From a virus, in IMG/VR virus record IMGVR_UViG_3300046170_000148, positions 1 through 64,000 of that record: a stretch of 64,000 bases of DNA, one strand, 5' to 3'. Both the position numbers and the translations under genes were made by a program. Positions 57,255 through 64,000 of the stretch are shown here, piece after piece (positions within the stretch are counted from its first letter, which is position 1; every line of letters begins with the position of its first letter). The notes under the pieces are model-generated. The model ran no database searches. It worked only from the letters and a program-made list of their open reading frames with translations, and was not told the origin of the DNA.

Positions 57255-57991
57255 TGTTTCTCAATCAATACCAACCGTTTGCGTATGACTCAAAGGGTAA
57301 TATTAGGTCTAATTATCTAGAGAGTTTGTGGAAAAATAATACATTCGAAACACTGGAAGAGAATGTAAAAAAAGTTTACAAATCACGATTGACTGGCAAA
57401 GAAATCGCATATCTTTCTACAGAGGCATCAATCTTAGATACATTGATGATTATGAAAAAGTTTGAGAACGTCCTGATAGTTTCTACATATGATAATGAAA
57501 ATGTCAGATTGACCAATGAAGAATATACGCCTGTCAGAAGTTATGGTCACCACTTCTTACCGATTATTCACAAGTTAAATGGAAGTGAATATGGTTTGTA
57601 TGTGGCAAATACTAATACATCAGAAAATATGTTCACGAAACTCTATGATGTATACGGTGTCAATAAGATTAATATATCAGACGGATATGTATTAGATAAT
57701 AATAAAGTAAAAATTGACAGCAGTGTTAAGTTTGATGCTATTATTCTAATAAACGCAAAGGGTATGAAGAAGGGAAAGTATCAAGCTAAAAATGTAAAGA
57801 AAGCTTTTGCTCCATACGGAACGGAAGATTTTGTATTGATTGATTTGTTCGGGGGGAGTGAAAGAACTCTTCAACCTACTAAAAACACAACAGAAGATAC
57901 ATTCAGTAAAATTGCATCCATACATAGAAGTAATGACAAATTTTATAATAACATCTCAAATCAATTGAAACAAGTATATAAGGTCTATTAG
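57254..57991 (+). CDS. Unknown protein, paralogue 1 of a tandem pair
   Basis: 245 residues (MFLNQYQPFAYDSKGNIRSN). Alternating hydrophobic strands (VLIVSTYDNENV, YGLYVANTNT, FDAIILINAKGM, DFVLIDLFGG) suggest an alpha/beta Rossmann-like fold. The segment VKKAFAPYGTEDFVLIDLF aligns with IKSVFAPYCTDDFILFDMF of the next protein. No catalytic motif is recognised. It starts in overlap with the coiled-coil gene and is AT-richer than the tail genes. Confidence 0.65.
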   Translation: MFLNQYQPFAYDSKGNIRSNYLESLWKNNTFETLEENVKKVYKSRLTGKEIAYLSTEASILDTLMIMKKFENVLIVSTYDNENVRLTNEEYTPVRSYGHHFLPIIHKLNGSEYGLYVANTNTSENMFTKLYDVYGVNKINISDGYVLDNNKVKIDSSVKFDAIILINAKGMKKGKYQAKNVKKAFAPYGTEDFVLIDLFGGSERTLQPTKNTTEDTFSKIASIHRSNDKFYNNISNQLKQVYKVY

Positions 57992-57992
57992 T

Positions 57993-58841
57993 ATGAGTCA
58001 AGAGTTACATATCTATACAGGTGAAGATGATAAAATCGACCTAGTAAATTTCAACGACCTTGGGATGTGTTATATTAATCTTGCTGATGAAATCGAACAA
58101 TACTTTGTTGATAACTGGGAAAATCTCGGCGAATCTATAAATTACCCTGATGTGTATAAAGTAGCTGCTGGTGGTATATTCCAAAATGGCGTGTTCATGA
58201 ATAATCTTTTATACAAAATGGGTAAAAGAAATGTTTTGTTTGTAACAAACTATAACGATTCTGATATGAGTGATGGTTTTTTACTTAGTGACATATCTGG
58301 TGTGACAAATCCTAGCGCTACGAAAGCTAATCTTGGCGAACTTTGGACACCTATGGTTAAACATTTTGGAGCTTTTGTAAAATTCACATCCGCTTTTAAA
58401 CCTAATGATATGAGTTTGGTAAAATATCTACACGGTAGATATGGTGTTCCCGCAACTAATTGTAATGAGAAATACGAACTAGGTATGACTGATTGGGAGA
58501 TTGAAACTCCATCTTCAAAATACGATGTTGTTATATTGTCGGGTATTCCAAATCCTAGTGGTCAGGTTCATAGCGCGGAAGATATTAAATCAGTCTTCGC
58601 GCCATACTGCACCGACGATTTTATTCTTTTTGATATGTTTGAATCTGAACAATCTAGACTAGACTATGTTAAGTTGTGGCCCAATTTTGATGTAGACGAA
58701 TTGAAAAGAATTGGGTCTGAGAGAACTCAAAGAATCGAAGGTGATAAATTAGACTTTATAGAGGAATGTAGAACTATAAATACTTACAGTCTAACTTCTG
58801 AAAGAATTGAAGAATCGACCCAAGCTTTTCAACAGAATTAG
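57993..58841 (+). CDS. Unknown protein, paralogue 2 of a tandem pair
   Basis: 282 residues (MSQELHIYTGEDDKIDLVNF), with VLFVTNYNDSDMSDG, YDVVILSGIPNPSG and VFAPYCTDDFILFDMFESE. The shared FAPY-x-T-(D/E)-DF block and spacing point to descent from a common ancestor with the preceding gene, 1 nt upstream. Fold looks Rossmann-like; function unknown. A TATAAATA at 58775-58782 inside its 3' end may drive the kinase-like gene. Confidence 0.65.
   Translation: MSQELHIYTGEDDKIDLVNFNDLGMCYINLADEIEQYFVDNWENLGESINYPDVYKVAAGGIFQNGVFMNNLLYKMGKRNVLFVTNYNDSDMSDGFLLSDISGVTNPSATKANLGELWTPMVKHFGAFVKFTSAFKPNDMSLVKYLHGRYGVPATNCNEKYELGMTDWEIETPSSKYDVVILSGIPNPSGQVHSAEDIKSVFAPYCTDDFILFDMFESEQSRLDYVKLWPNFDVDELKRIGSERTQRIEGDKLDFIEECRTINTYSLTSERIEESTQAFQQN
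58775..58782 (+). promoter_or_regulatory. Possible internal late promoter for the kinase-like gene
   Basis: TATAAATA on the plus strand, 95 nt before ATG 58878, inside the 3' end of the preceding gene. Confidence 0.45.
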
Positions 58842-58877
58842 TGATATTTTGTTTGAATATTATGTGGATATTTTTTA

Positions 58878-59567
58878 ATGTTATCATTTAACCAATTCCA
58901 ATATATCGAAGAGGGTGTTAACGACCCTGCAATCTTCAAGGCAGTATTCCTTGCGGGTGGGCCTGGGTCTGGTAAATCTTTTATCGTAGGTAAGACTGGT
59001 CTTCCGCAACTTGGTTTCCGTGTTGTCAACTCTGACGATGCGTTTGAGGTCATGATGAAGAAGGCGGGTAAGGCAATGACCTCTGACGAGATTTTCTCTG
59101 ATGAGGGTCAAGCGATTCGTGGTAGAGCAAAAGCACAGACCAGACTGAAACAAGACATATACATGAAGGGTCGCCTTGGTTTAGTTATTGATGGAACTGG
59201 TAAAGACGTAAATAAAATCATCAAACAAGCAAAAGAACTACAAGACTTAGGGTATGACACTAAGATGATTCTCGTGAATACCGACATTGAGACCGCAATC
59301 AAGAGAGACTCACAGAGAACACGTTCACTTGGTAAGAAGAAGGTTACCGAATACTGGAACACCGTTCAGAAGAATATTGGTGGGCTACAAACTGTTTTTG
59401 GTAAGAAAAACTTTATGATAGTAGATAACTCAGAGGGCAAGGACTATCAGAAAGAAACTCTTCGTGCATATCGTGATGTGAAGAAGTTTATAAGTAAAGA
59501 CCCTGAGAACCCACTCGCCAAGAAGTGGATTAAACAAGAAAAAGAGAAGCGCGGTATTACTCGTTAA
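58878..59567 (+). CDS. P-loop kinase, zeta-toxin-like
   Basis: 229 residues. Walker A AVFLAGGPGSGKSFIVGKTG at ~22-41, then VNSDDAFE (~51), a KGRLGLVIDGTGKDVNKI stretch with the GTGK motif (~96-113), MILVNTDIETAIKRDSQRTR and a basic end KQEKEKRGITR. This is the zeta-toxin/adenylate-kinase-like family found in marine T4-like phages. Possible roles include nucleotide or nucleic-acid-end phosphorylation or a virion-carried enzyme; the substrate cannot be read from sequence. It ends the rightward late operon. Confidence 0.75.
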   Translation: MLSFNQFQYIEEGVNDPAIFKAVFLAGGPGSGKSFIVGKTGLPQLGFRVVNSDDAFEVMMKKAGKAMTSDEIFSDEGQAIRGRAKAQTRLKQDIYMKGRLGLVIDGTGKDVNKIIKQAKELQDLGYDTKMILVNTDIETAIKRDSQRTRSLGKKKVTEYWNTVQKNIGGLQTVFGKKNFMIVDNSEGKDYQKETLRAYRDVKKFISKDPENPLAKKWIKQEKEKRGITR

Positions 59568-59749
59568 CCGTCAAGTGGATTTGGTCGCCACGAGGCTTTT
59601 CTGTAACTAACACTCATCTTTTCCAACTTACCTTCAAGGGTTACAACTCGTCTCTCTAAGTCTTCGATACGTTCTTTGTCGGTCAACATGACCTCACGAG
59701 ACTCACTAATCTTCCGACCCATATAATCCCAATAACTCTCACGCTTCAT
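59564..59749 (-). CDS. Small coiled-coil protein
   Basis: 61 residues from ATG 59749 (MKRESYWDYMGRKISESREV), then a heptad-patterned RIEDLERRVVTLEGKLEKMS. Converges on the kinase gene (4-nt overlap) and overlaps the next gene upstream. Not recognised. Confidence 0.6.
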   Translation of the reverse strand: MKRESYWDYMGRKISESREVMLTDKERIEDLERRVVTLEGKLEKMSVSYRKASWRPNPLDG

Positions 59750-59909
59750 AACCAACTCTTCCTAGTCGGTGAAGAAGACTCGCAATCTTACGAGACTCTT
59801 CGTCATCCAAACTATTACCATAGTTGTGCATATACACTTGTAGTGCTTTACGGATTGTCGCATAGTCATCTGGAGCAAAGACTGCACGAGGTCTTAAATT
59901 ATCCGACAT
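59739..59909 (-). CDS. 56-residue hypothetical protein
   Basis: ATG 59909 (MSDNLRPRAVFAPDDYATIR), ending LHRLGRVGYEA. Helical, with TAATG overlap upstream and overlap downstream. Not recognised. Confidence 0.55.
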   Translation of the reverse strand: MSDNLRPRAVFAPDDYATIRKALQVYMHNYGNSLDDEESRKIASLLHRLGRVGYEA

Positions 59910-60088
59910 TAGTCTTGCCGTTCAAAGTATTGAATACCTTCAGCAAGAATCAGAAAGATACCCGCTAGAAGACCAAGCCATGTGAAGTTGACAATATTAG
60001 TGCCAACTAATGCGCCGCCAATACAGACACCAACCATGTTAGATGCTGGTGTTTCGAAGAATGTTTTTACTTTATTCCAATATTCCAT
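59909..60088 (-). CDS. 59-residue membrane protein
   Basis: ATG 60088 (MEYWNKVKTFFETPASNMVG). One or two hydrophobic helices (VGVCIGGALVGTN and WLGLLAGIFLILAE) predict an inner-membrane protein, perhaps related to host takeover or lysis timing. Lies 3 nt from the preceding gene. Confidence 0.55.
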   Translation of the reverse strand: MEYWNKVKTFFETPASNMVGVCIGGALVGTNIVNFTWLGLLAGIFLILAEGIQYFERQD

Positions 60089-60091
60089 ATT

Positions 60092-60310
60092 CTAATCCTC
60101 GATGTAGATGATTTTGGAATTCTGAACAACAACCAACTTGTCACCTTTGACGAAGTTGTTGACACGCTTGTAGTAAGCGATGTCGGTGTTAGACAGACGG
60201 TCAAGGGAGAACCCTTCGTTCAGTCTGAAAAGACGATAGGTGTTGTTGTCGGCAGAAAGTTCAGGATGAACGTCCTGAAGGACTTGTTCGATTGTTACAG
60301 TTTCACTCAT
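60092..60310 (-). CDS. Small hypothetical protein
   Basis: 72 residues from ATG 60310 (MSETVTIEQVLQDVHPELSA), chosen for the GGAG 7 nt upstream. Contains YRLFRLNEGFSLDRLSNTDI and ends KIIYIED. First gene after the tRNA. Not recognised. Confidence 0.6.
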   Translation of the reverse strand: MSETVTIEQVLQDVHPELSADNNTYRLFRLNEGFSLDRLSNTDIAYYKRVNNFVKGDKLVVVQNSKIIYIED

Positions 60311-60325
60311 TATATGCTCCATGTT

Positions 60326-60402
60326 TGGTGAACGCACAGGGACTTGAACCCCGAACCTACAGCTTAGAAGGCTGTTGCTCTATCCAGTTGAGCTATGCGT
60401 CC
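60326..60402 (-). tRNA. tRNA-Arg (anticodon TCT)
   Basis: A full cloverleaf on the minus strand: acceptor GGACGCA/TGCGTTC (one G-U), D-arm GCTC/GAGC, anticodon stem ACAGC/GCTGT with loop CTTCTAA (anticodon TCT, reading AGA), T-arm CGGGG/CCCTG with TTCAAGT, discriminator A and an encoded CCA. Lone phage tRNA reading a codon used often in AT-rich phage genes. Confidence 0.95.
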
Positions 60403-60416
60403 TCGATTGTTTTTAT

Positions 60417-60445
60417 ATAATAACACAATCGGTTGTCAAAGTCAA
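60417..60445 (-). promoter_or_regulatory. sigma70-type promoter upstream of tRNA-Arg
   Basis: TTGACT (60440-60445), 17-nt spacer, TATTAT (60417-60422) on the minus strand, 15 nt before the tRNA 5' end. Likely drives the tRNA and the small genes leftward. Confidence 0.65.
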
Positions 60446-61059
60446 GACTTTTTTTTAGTCACTACGTTTATTTTTACATTATCTGGGACAGGAAACTTGA
60501 TATCACTATGGTTATGATACAGATGGAACTGGACTTTTTTGAATTCATTAAACATACCAACCCATACATGTCTCCAGTTATCATTCAGTCGAACTGTGTT
60601 CTGTGTTGAACGGTCTGATTCCAATAACAAGTCCGTGAAACTCTCTAGGTTCATATCGAAGATACTATCGAAACCGTAGATGTGAACCTCTGTTGCCTTC
60701 ATCTTTTTGCAAGCGTAGTGAACCGCAAAATGACCACAGTTGAAATTAGTGGCCGCCTGACCTTTGGATTGACCTTCTCGTGCTGCATACTCTGGAACTT
60801 CAAGATGAAAACCCTTGATAAGATGTGAGTATTTCATGTAGAATGTTCCGCTTTGTTCCATCCAAATCTTTGGACGATTACCCAGAACCCAATCATACAT
60901 GTCAAGTTTGATATGACCTTCTTGTAGTGCCATCATCATCTTGAAGTCAACCATACAGGTCGCCCAGACTTCCTTACGAGGAATTGCAAACGGTGGCATA
61001 TTACATATTAATAGTTTGCCCTTTGTCCCTCTCTGGAACATACCAGCGCTAGGGGCCAT
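60442..61059 (-). CDS. DUF115-like / sialyltransferase-fold protein
   Basis: 205 residues (MAPSAGMFQRGTKGKLLICN). The conserved block AATNFNCGHFAVHYACKKMK, ATEVHIYGFDSIFDMNLES resembles DUF115/glycosyltransferase-29-like Rossmann proteins in which GFD-x-F contributes to nucleotide-sugar binding. Placed with the sulfotransferase and glycosyltransferases, it probably acts on surface glycans. The family link is by motif only. Confidence 0.5.
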   Translation of the reverse strand: MAPSAGMFQRGTKGKLLICNMPPFAIPRKEVWATCMVDFKMMMALQEGHIKLDMYDWVLGNRPKIWMEQSGTFYMKYSHLIKGFHLEVPEYAAREGQSKGQAATNFNCGHFAVHYACKKMKATEVHIYGFDSIFDMNLESFTDLLLESDRSTQNTVRLNDNWRHVWVGMFNEFKKVQFHLYHNHSDIKFPVPDNVKINVVTKKKS

Positions 61060-61077
61060 TTCCTAATACGTTAACTC

Positions 61078-61779
61078 TCATTCATAGTCTCCATATCCGA
61101 ACATCTCAATCTCATCACTATACTTTTCTGTAATCCATTTCTTCATGTGAGGTTGAATCAAATCGTTACTATTTCTGATTCCCATCAGGTGCTTAAAACT
61201 TTTATTTTTATGAATACCCAAGTCGAGTTCGAACCCCAGATAATCATTTAGAATATGTATATCGTTTTTTAAGTTCTCAAACTTCATAACTGTGTCTGTC
61301 TCTTTGACCCATGTTGATAACGGGTGGACAAAGATGTGAGACCATTGTTTCTCATGTTCTTCCTTCAACCAGTATTCGAAGTTGAAGTCATTCAAATAGT
61401 CTCCATCCTTCTCCCACGCAGGGCCGTCCTTCATCACCCGATACAGAAACGCACCCATCAATCTATCCCACGGGTTTCGTATCACTGCAAAGATTTTGTA
61501 GTCACACCATCTCTCATCACGTTTCTCAAGAAGATGTCTCTCAAGGTGATGGGGATATTGTGCGAGGTCATGACTCTCCCGATGCGTTATCTTCTCAGAA
61601 TGAAATGCAGGAGACCCGTCATTCTCACCCTTGAGACTTCGTATTCGTTCTGCGACTGCCTTACCTCTACCGATATAATAGTCGTTACCAAGAGTTCTTT
61701 CCAGTTCACCCTTGATGGTTGTTCCCGCAGATTTGGGAACATGGATGAACCCCATTTGTTTAGTCGATGAGAGAAACAT
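61078..61779 (-). CDS. Sulfotransferase-family protein
   Basis: 233 residues (MFLSSTKQMGFIHVPKSAGT). The PAPS 5'-phosphosulfate loop HVPKSAGTTIKGEL is at residues ~13-26 and the 3'-phosphate motif FAVIRNPWDRLMGAFLYR at ~97-114; the C-terminus KYSDEIEMFGYG is typical. Such enzymes sulfate carbohydrates or tyrosines using PAPS. Lies between the DUF115-like gene and the nuclease; it overlaps the latter by 20 nt. Substrate unknown. Confidence 0.82.
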   Translation of the reverse strand: MFLSSTKQMGFIHVPKSAGTTIKGELERTLGNDYYIGRGKAVAERIRSLKGENDGSPAFHSEKITHRESHDLAQYPHHLERHLLEKRDERWCDYKIFAVIRNPWDRLMGAFLYRVMKDGPAWEKDGDYLNDFNFEYWLKEEHEKQWSHIFVHPLSTWVKETDTVMKFENLKNDIHILNDYLGFELDLGIHKNKSFKHLMGIRNSNDLIQPHMKKWITEKYSDEIEMFGYGDYE

Positions 61780-62176
61780 GTTTCCTATTCTCTAAGTGTT
61801 GTTCTTCAATGGCATCTTTGGACTGACCCATATAACGAACCGCATGGTGCTTCTCAATCATATAGTCATTGATTGATTGGTCTGCGTAGTTTGTGGTTCT
61901 CCACAACTCACCTAGAATACGACCAAACTTACCCTTACCGTCTTTATGTGTTTTCAAAACAATACCGCCTTCATCATCCAACAAACCAGTCAGAAAGTCC
62001 TTTGCGGCAAGACCATATTTCTTTTCTTCTAAGTCGCGAGTTCTCGATTCAGGAGTGTCGATACCATACATCCGAATACGTTGCTTACGCATCCACACAC
62101 CAAAGCCGAGGTCGATATCAACGTCAACTGTGTCGCCGTCAATAATCTTCACGACATTACATCTATATTCATACAT
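61760..62176 (-). CDS. Thermonuclease (SNase)-like nuclease
   Basis: 138 residues (MYEYRCNVVKIIDGDTVDVD). SNase signature: IDGDTVDVDID (calcium Asp), RIRMYGIDTPESRTRD (catalytic Arg and Glu) and KFGRILGELW (second catalytic Arg). No signal peptide, so it acts in the cell, perhaps on host DNA. It overlaps both the sulfotransferase and the GT8-like gene. Confidence 0.88.
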   Translation of the reverse strand: MYEYRCNVVKIIDGDTVDVDIDLGFGVWMRKQRIRMYGIDTPESRTRDLEEKKYGLAAKDFLTGLLDDEGGIVLKTHKDGKGKFGRILGELWRTTNYADQSINDYMIEKHHAVRYMGQSKDAIEEQHLENRKHVSLID

Positions 62177-62820
62177 TCATTTGTTTCCTTATTGCTTGAT
62201 TACCTTTTTCACCTGTATGGTGAACAATTAGTGGCTTCCTCACTGCGATACCATCTTGATAGTCGATACGCAATGTATTATATGTGTGAGGTAATGGATT
62301 TATATATGCAAGTTTTTTCAACTCATCTCCACCCATCATAAAGTAGAGAACCTCTTGGTCACCCTGCACTGGATTACTAACACAGTTACTTGCCCAGTCC
62401 CCAAGTATTGTGGGTGTTCCTTCAATCAGAACAACACCAGAATTATACCATTTACCCATCTCATTCCTTCGAGCAGTCCACGGTCTATCCTCTACCATAC
62501 CAAGTTTGTTTGGTTCAGACAGGTCAAAGATATGTTCTATATTCCCTTTGATTTCACAATCAGTATCAATCCAACAAACCTTGTCAACATCTCTGAGACG
62601 TGAGGTTGTCAGTATCGCACGGGGTTTCTTGAACCAACCCTTTTCCTGCGATTTGATAGGAATGATATGATACATGGATATGTGACTCAACATCTCTTCG
62701 GACATACCGAAGTCAGCAATGATGAGGCGACCTTCATTGTGTCGTTCAAAGTTATGAATGAACCACGGGAGTTGCCACTCTGTGTTGATATCACATCCAG
62801 TTAGAAATACTTCACGCATC
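62169..62820 (-). CDS. GT8-like glycosyltransferase
   Basis: About 216 residues from ATG 62820 (MREVFLTGCDINTEWQLPWF); the frame opens further at 62858. DxD motif in KVCWIDTDCEIKGNIEHIF, and later NSGVVLIEGTPTIL, GDQEVLYFM and a terminal IVHHTGEKGN, the layout of GT-A retaining transferases. Overlaps SNase by 8 nt and GT25-like upstream. Confidence 0.7.
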
Positions 62821-63459
62821 GATAATCTTATACTCCGTCTTCCAGTTATGTTTTGCAAGACAACCTTCTTCTACCTGAATCGTGGTGAAACTATCTTGTG
62901 CCTCTGCACAGAATGGATAGTATTCCTGTAACCACGGAAAAGTATCTAGGTTCAGATACACATCAGTTGGTTTCGCGAACTTAGGTGCAGCCTCTACTAG
63001 CTTCTTCGCGCCTGCGGGCGTGACCATGTATGCGTGTGCGCCTGGGAAGTATCGTTTGGTGGTCAGAGTATTTACACCTAAATTCTGTGGAATATTGAAC
63101 CGACCATATGATGGCGCACCAATGTTCATCGCATACTGAAATGGTTGGGTTGGGAGGGGTGCGGTGATGACCGCATCGTGTTCAAAGATTGCGTAGGTCT
63201 CTTTACCTGATGCACATTCTTTCCACAACGAATAGTGTGACAGGAATGCAGAGATACAATTTAGATTACGAGAGTATCTCTCGTCAAATGCGCTTGGTGG
63301 AATACGTTCACGTTCTAGTAGTTCGAGTGGTTCGTCATTAGGTGTTATGGCACGAAACCATTCTACAGTCACACCGTGTTTTTTACCTGACGCAATACAT
63401 CGTTCTGCGACATCGATACTCGATGAATTGTTGATTAGTGTAATTACTTTTGCTTTCAT
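62812..63459 (-). CDS. GT25-family glycosyltransferase
   Basis: 215 residues from ATG 63459 (MKAKVITLINNSSSIDVAER), the natural family start; the frame extends to 63525. AISAFLSHYSLWKECASG-like text reads NCISAFLSHYSLWKE, followed by YAIFEHDAVITAPLPTQPF with the EHDA metal motif and HAYMVTPAGAKKLVEAAP. GT25 enzymes add galactose or other sugars to LPS or glycans. A second copy lies upstream. Confidence 0.78.
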   Translation of the reverse strand: MKAKVITLINNSSSIDVAERCIASGKKHGVTVEWFRAITPNDEPLELLERERIPPSAFDERYSRNLNCISAFLSHYSLWKECASGKETYAIFEHDAVITAPLPTQPFQYAMNIGAPSYGRFNIPQNLGVNTLTTKRYFPGAHAYMVTPAGAKKLVEAAPKFAKPTDVYLNLDTFPWLQEYYPFCAEAQDSFTTIQVEEGCLAKHNWKTEYKIIDA

Positions 63460-64000
63460 GACGTTGTGGTTGAGACCAACCCCCTCTGAATAGTTGTATA
63501 GTAAGGATAGACCACTTGCATCCACGGAAAGAACTGTCTGTTCATGATTGCATCATTGGGCCACATTCCAATACTCTCTGTCATTTTTAATACTTTCTTT
63601 GCACCTTTTGGTGTAATTATATATGCAGAATTTCCAGCGAGTCCGTGAGGATAGTTGTCCTCAAGGTCTGGAACTGGTTGTAACCCCATACGCGAACTGA
63701 CCTTCGAATGAAACAAACTCGCCTTTCGAGTTGCACCACGAGGGTCATTGAGTCCTACTATACCACCTTTGAACCCATCTGTCAAGTCCGAAAATCTAAA
63801 CTTGCGAGTGAAGAGTGCATCATGTTCCAGAACCATAATCGGTTCGTCAAGGTCGATTGACTTCTGCCATAGACGCATGTGACTCACCATACACGCAATA
63901 CGATTCTGTAGGTCTGCGGTCTGATAGTGTTGAAGGTATAGTCCTGTCGCAAAGTCCATACCATCTTGACTTGGTTTGGTTGGATATGTCCAATCAAGTT
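63456..64000 (-). CDS. GT25-family glycosyltransferase, 5' end outside window
   Basis: The open frame continues to the window edge (KLDWTYPTKPSQDG before MDFATG). NRIACMVSHMRLWQKSIDLD, MVLEHDALFTRKF and SAYIITPKGAKKVLK align with the neighbouring GT25 copy, and FPWMQVVYPYYTTIQRGL is near its end. It overlaps the second copy by 4 nt, a tandem duplication. Confidence 0.75.
   Translation of the reverse strand, partial: LDWTYPTKPSQDGMDFATGLYLQHYQTADLQNRIACMVSHMRLWQKSIDLDEPIMVLEHDALFTRKFRFSDLTDGFKGGIVGLNDPRGATRKASLFHSKVSSRMGLQPVPDLEDNYPHGLAGNSAYIITPKGAKKVLKMTESIGMWPNDAIMNRQFFPWMQVVYPYYTTIQRGLVSTTTS

Noticed and set aside
61324-61770. 148-codon plus-strand frame
   Set aside because: Antisense to the sulfotransferase, which has clear PAPS-binding motifs.

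Overview
The window is a 64 kb stretch of a T4-type (marine, cyanophage-like) myovirus genome. The evidence is synteny: read leftwards on the minus strand from 48.3 kb, the genes fall in T4 structural order (gp48, gp53, gp27-like hub, gp5-type spike parts, gp25, gp6, gp8, tail fibres, gp13, gp14, gp15, gp16, gp17, gp18, gp19, gp20, gp67/68-like core, gp21, gp22, gp23). T4-type late promoters (TATAAATA) and phage genes gp4, gp54, gp26, gp29, gp32 and gp33 support this. No photosynthesis gene, integrase or host gene lies in the window, so the host stays open; a Gram-negative marine bacterium is the likeliest guess.

Layout. 1-11.8 kb (minus): head shell, scaffold, protease, portal, tail tube, sheath, terminase and neck. 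11.8-36.9 kb (minus): host-recognition region with a giant ~2800-residue fibre, two paralogous fibres made of tetrapeptide repeats, a DUF4815-type tail protein, gp8, and an inserted glycosyltransferase plus a 2OG-oxygenase-like gene. 37-48.3 kb (minus): baseplate wedge, spike and hub, in which a free-standing PGRP-type amidase takes the place of the gp5 lysozyme domain. 48.4-52.6 kb (plus): gp4, a conserved assembly protein, gp54-like tube initiator, gp26 with a candidate programmed -1 frameshift, and the tape measure gp29. 52.6-56.9 kb (minus): gp32, gp33 and a run of small overlapping early/middle genes behind sigma70-like promoters. 57-59.6 kb (plus): late-promoter operon with a paralogous pair of unknown proteins and a zeta-toxin-like kinase. 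59.6-64 kb (minus): small genes, one tRNA-Arg, then a glycan/nuclease cluster (DUF115-like protein, sulfotransferase, SNase-type nuclease, GT8-like and two GT25-like glycosyltransferases).

Two sequence-wide properties stand out. First, eight genes, several of them essential (gp18, gp21, gp53), are broken at ten places, each needing removal of exactly one base, mostly within short homopolymers. This looks like consensus insertion errors rather than biology. By contrast gp26 needs a -1 shift at a canonical T TTT TTC heptamer directly before the tape-measure gene, the classical tail-chaperone arrangement. Second, a by-eye scan found no GATC and no GTAC anywhere in the window, suggesting strong restriction-site avoidance. 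Three late genes have their ATG exactly 5 nt after TATAAATA, which predicts leaderless or near-leaderless late transcripts.
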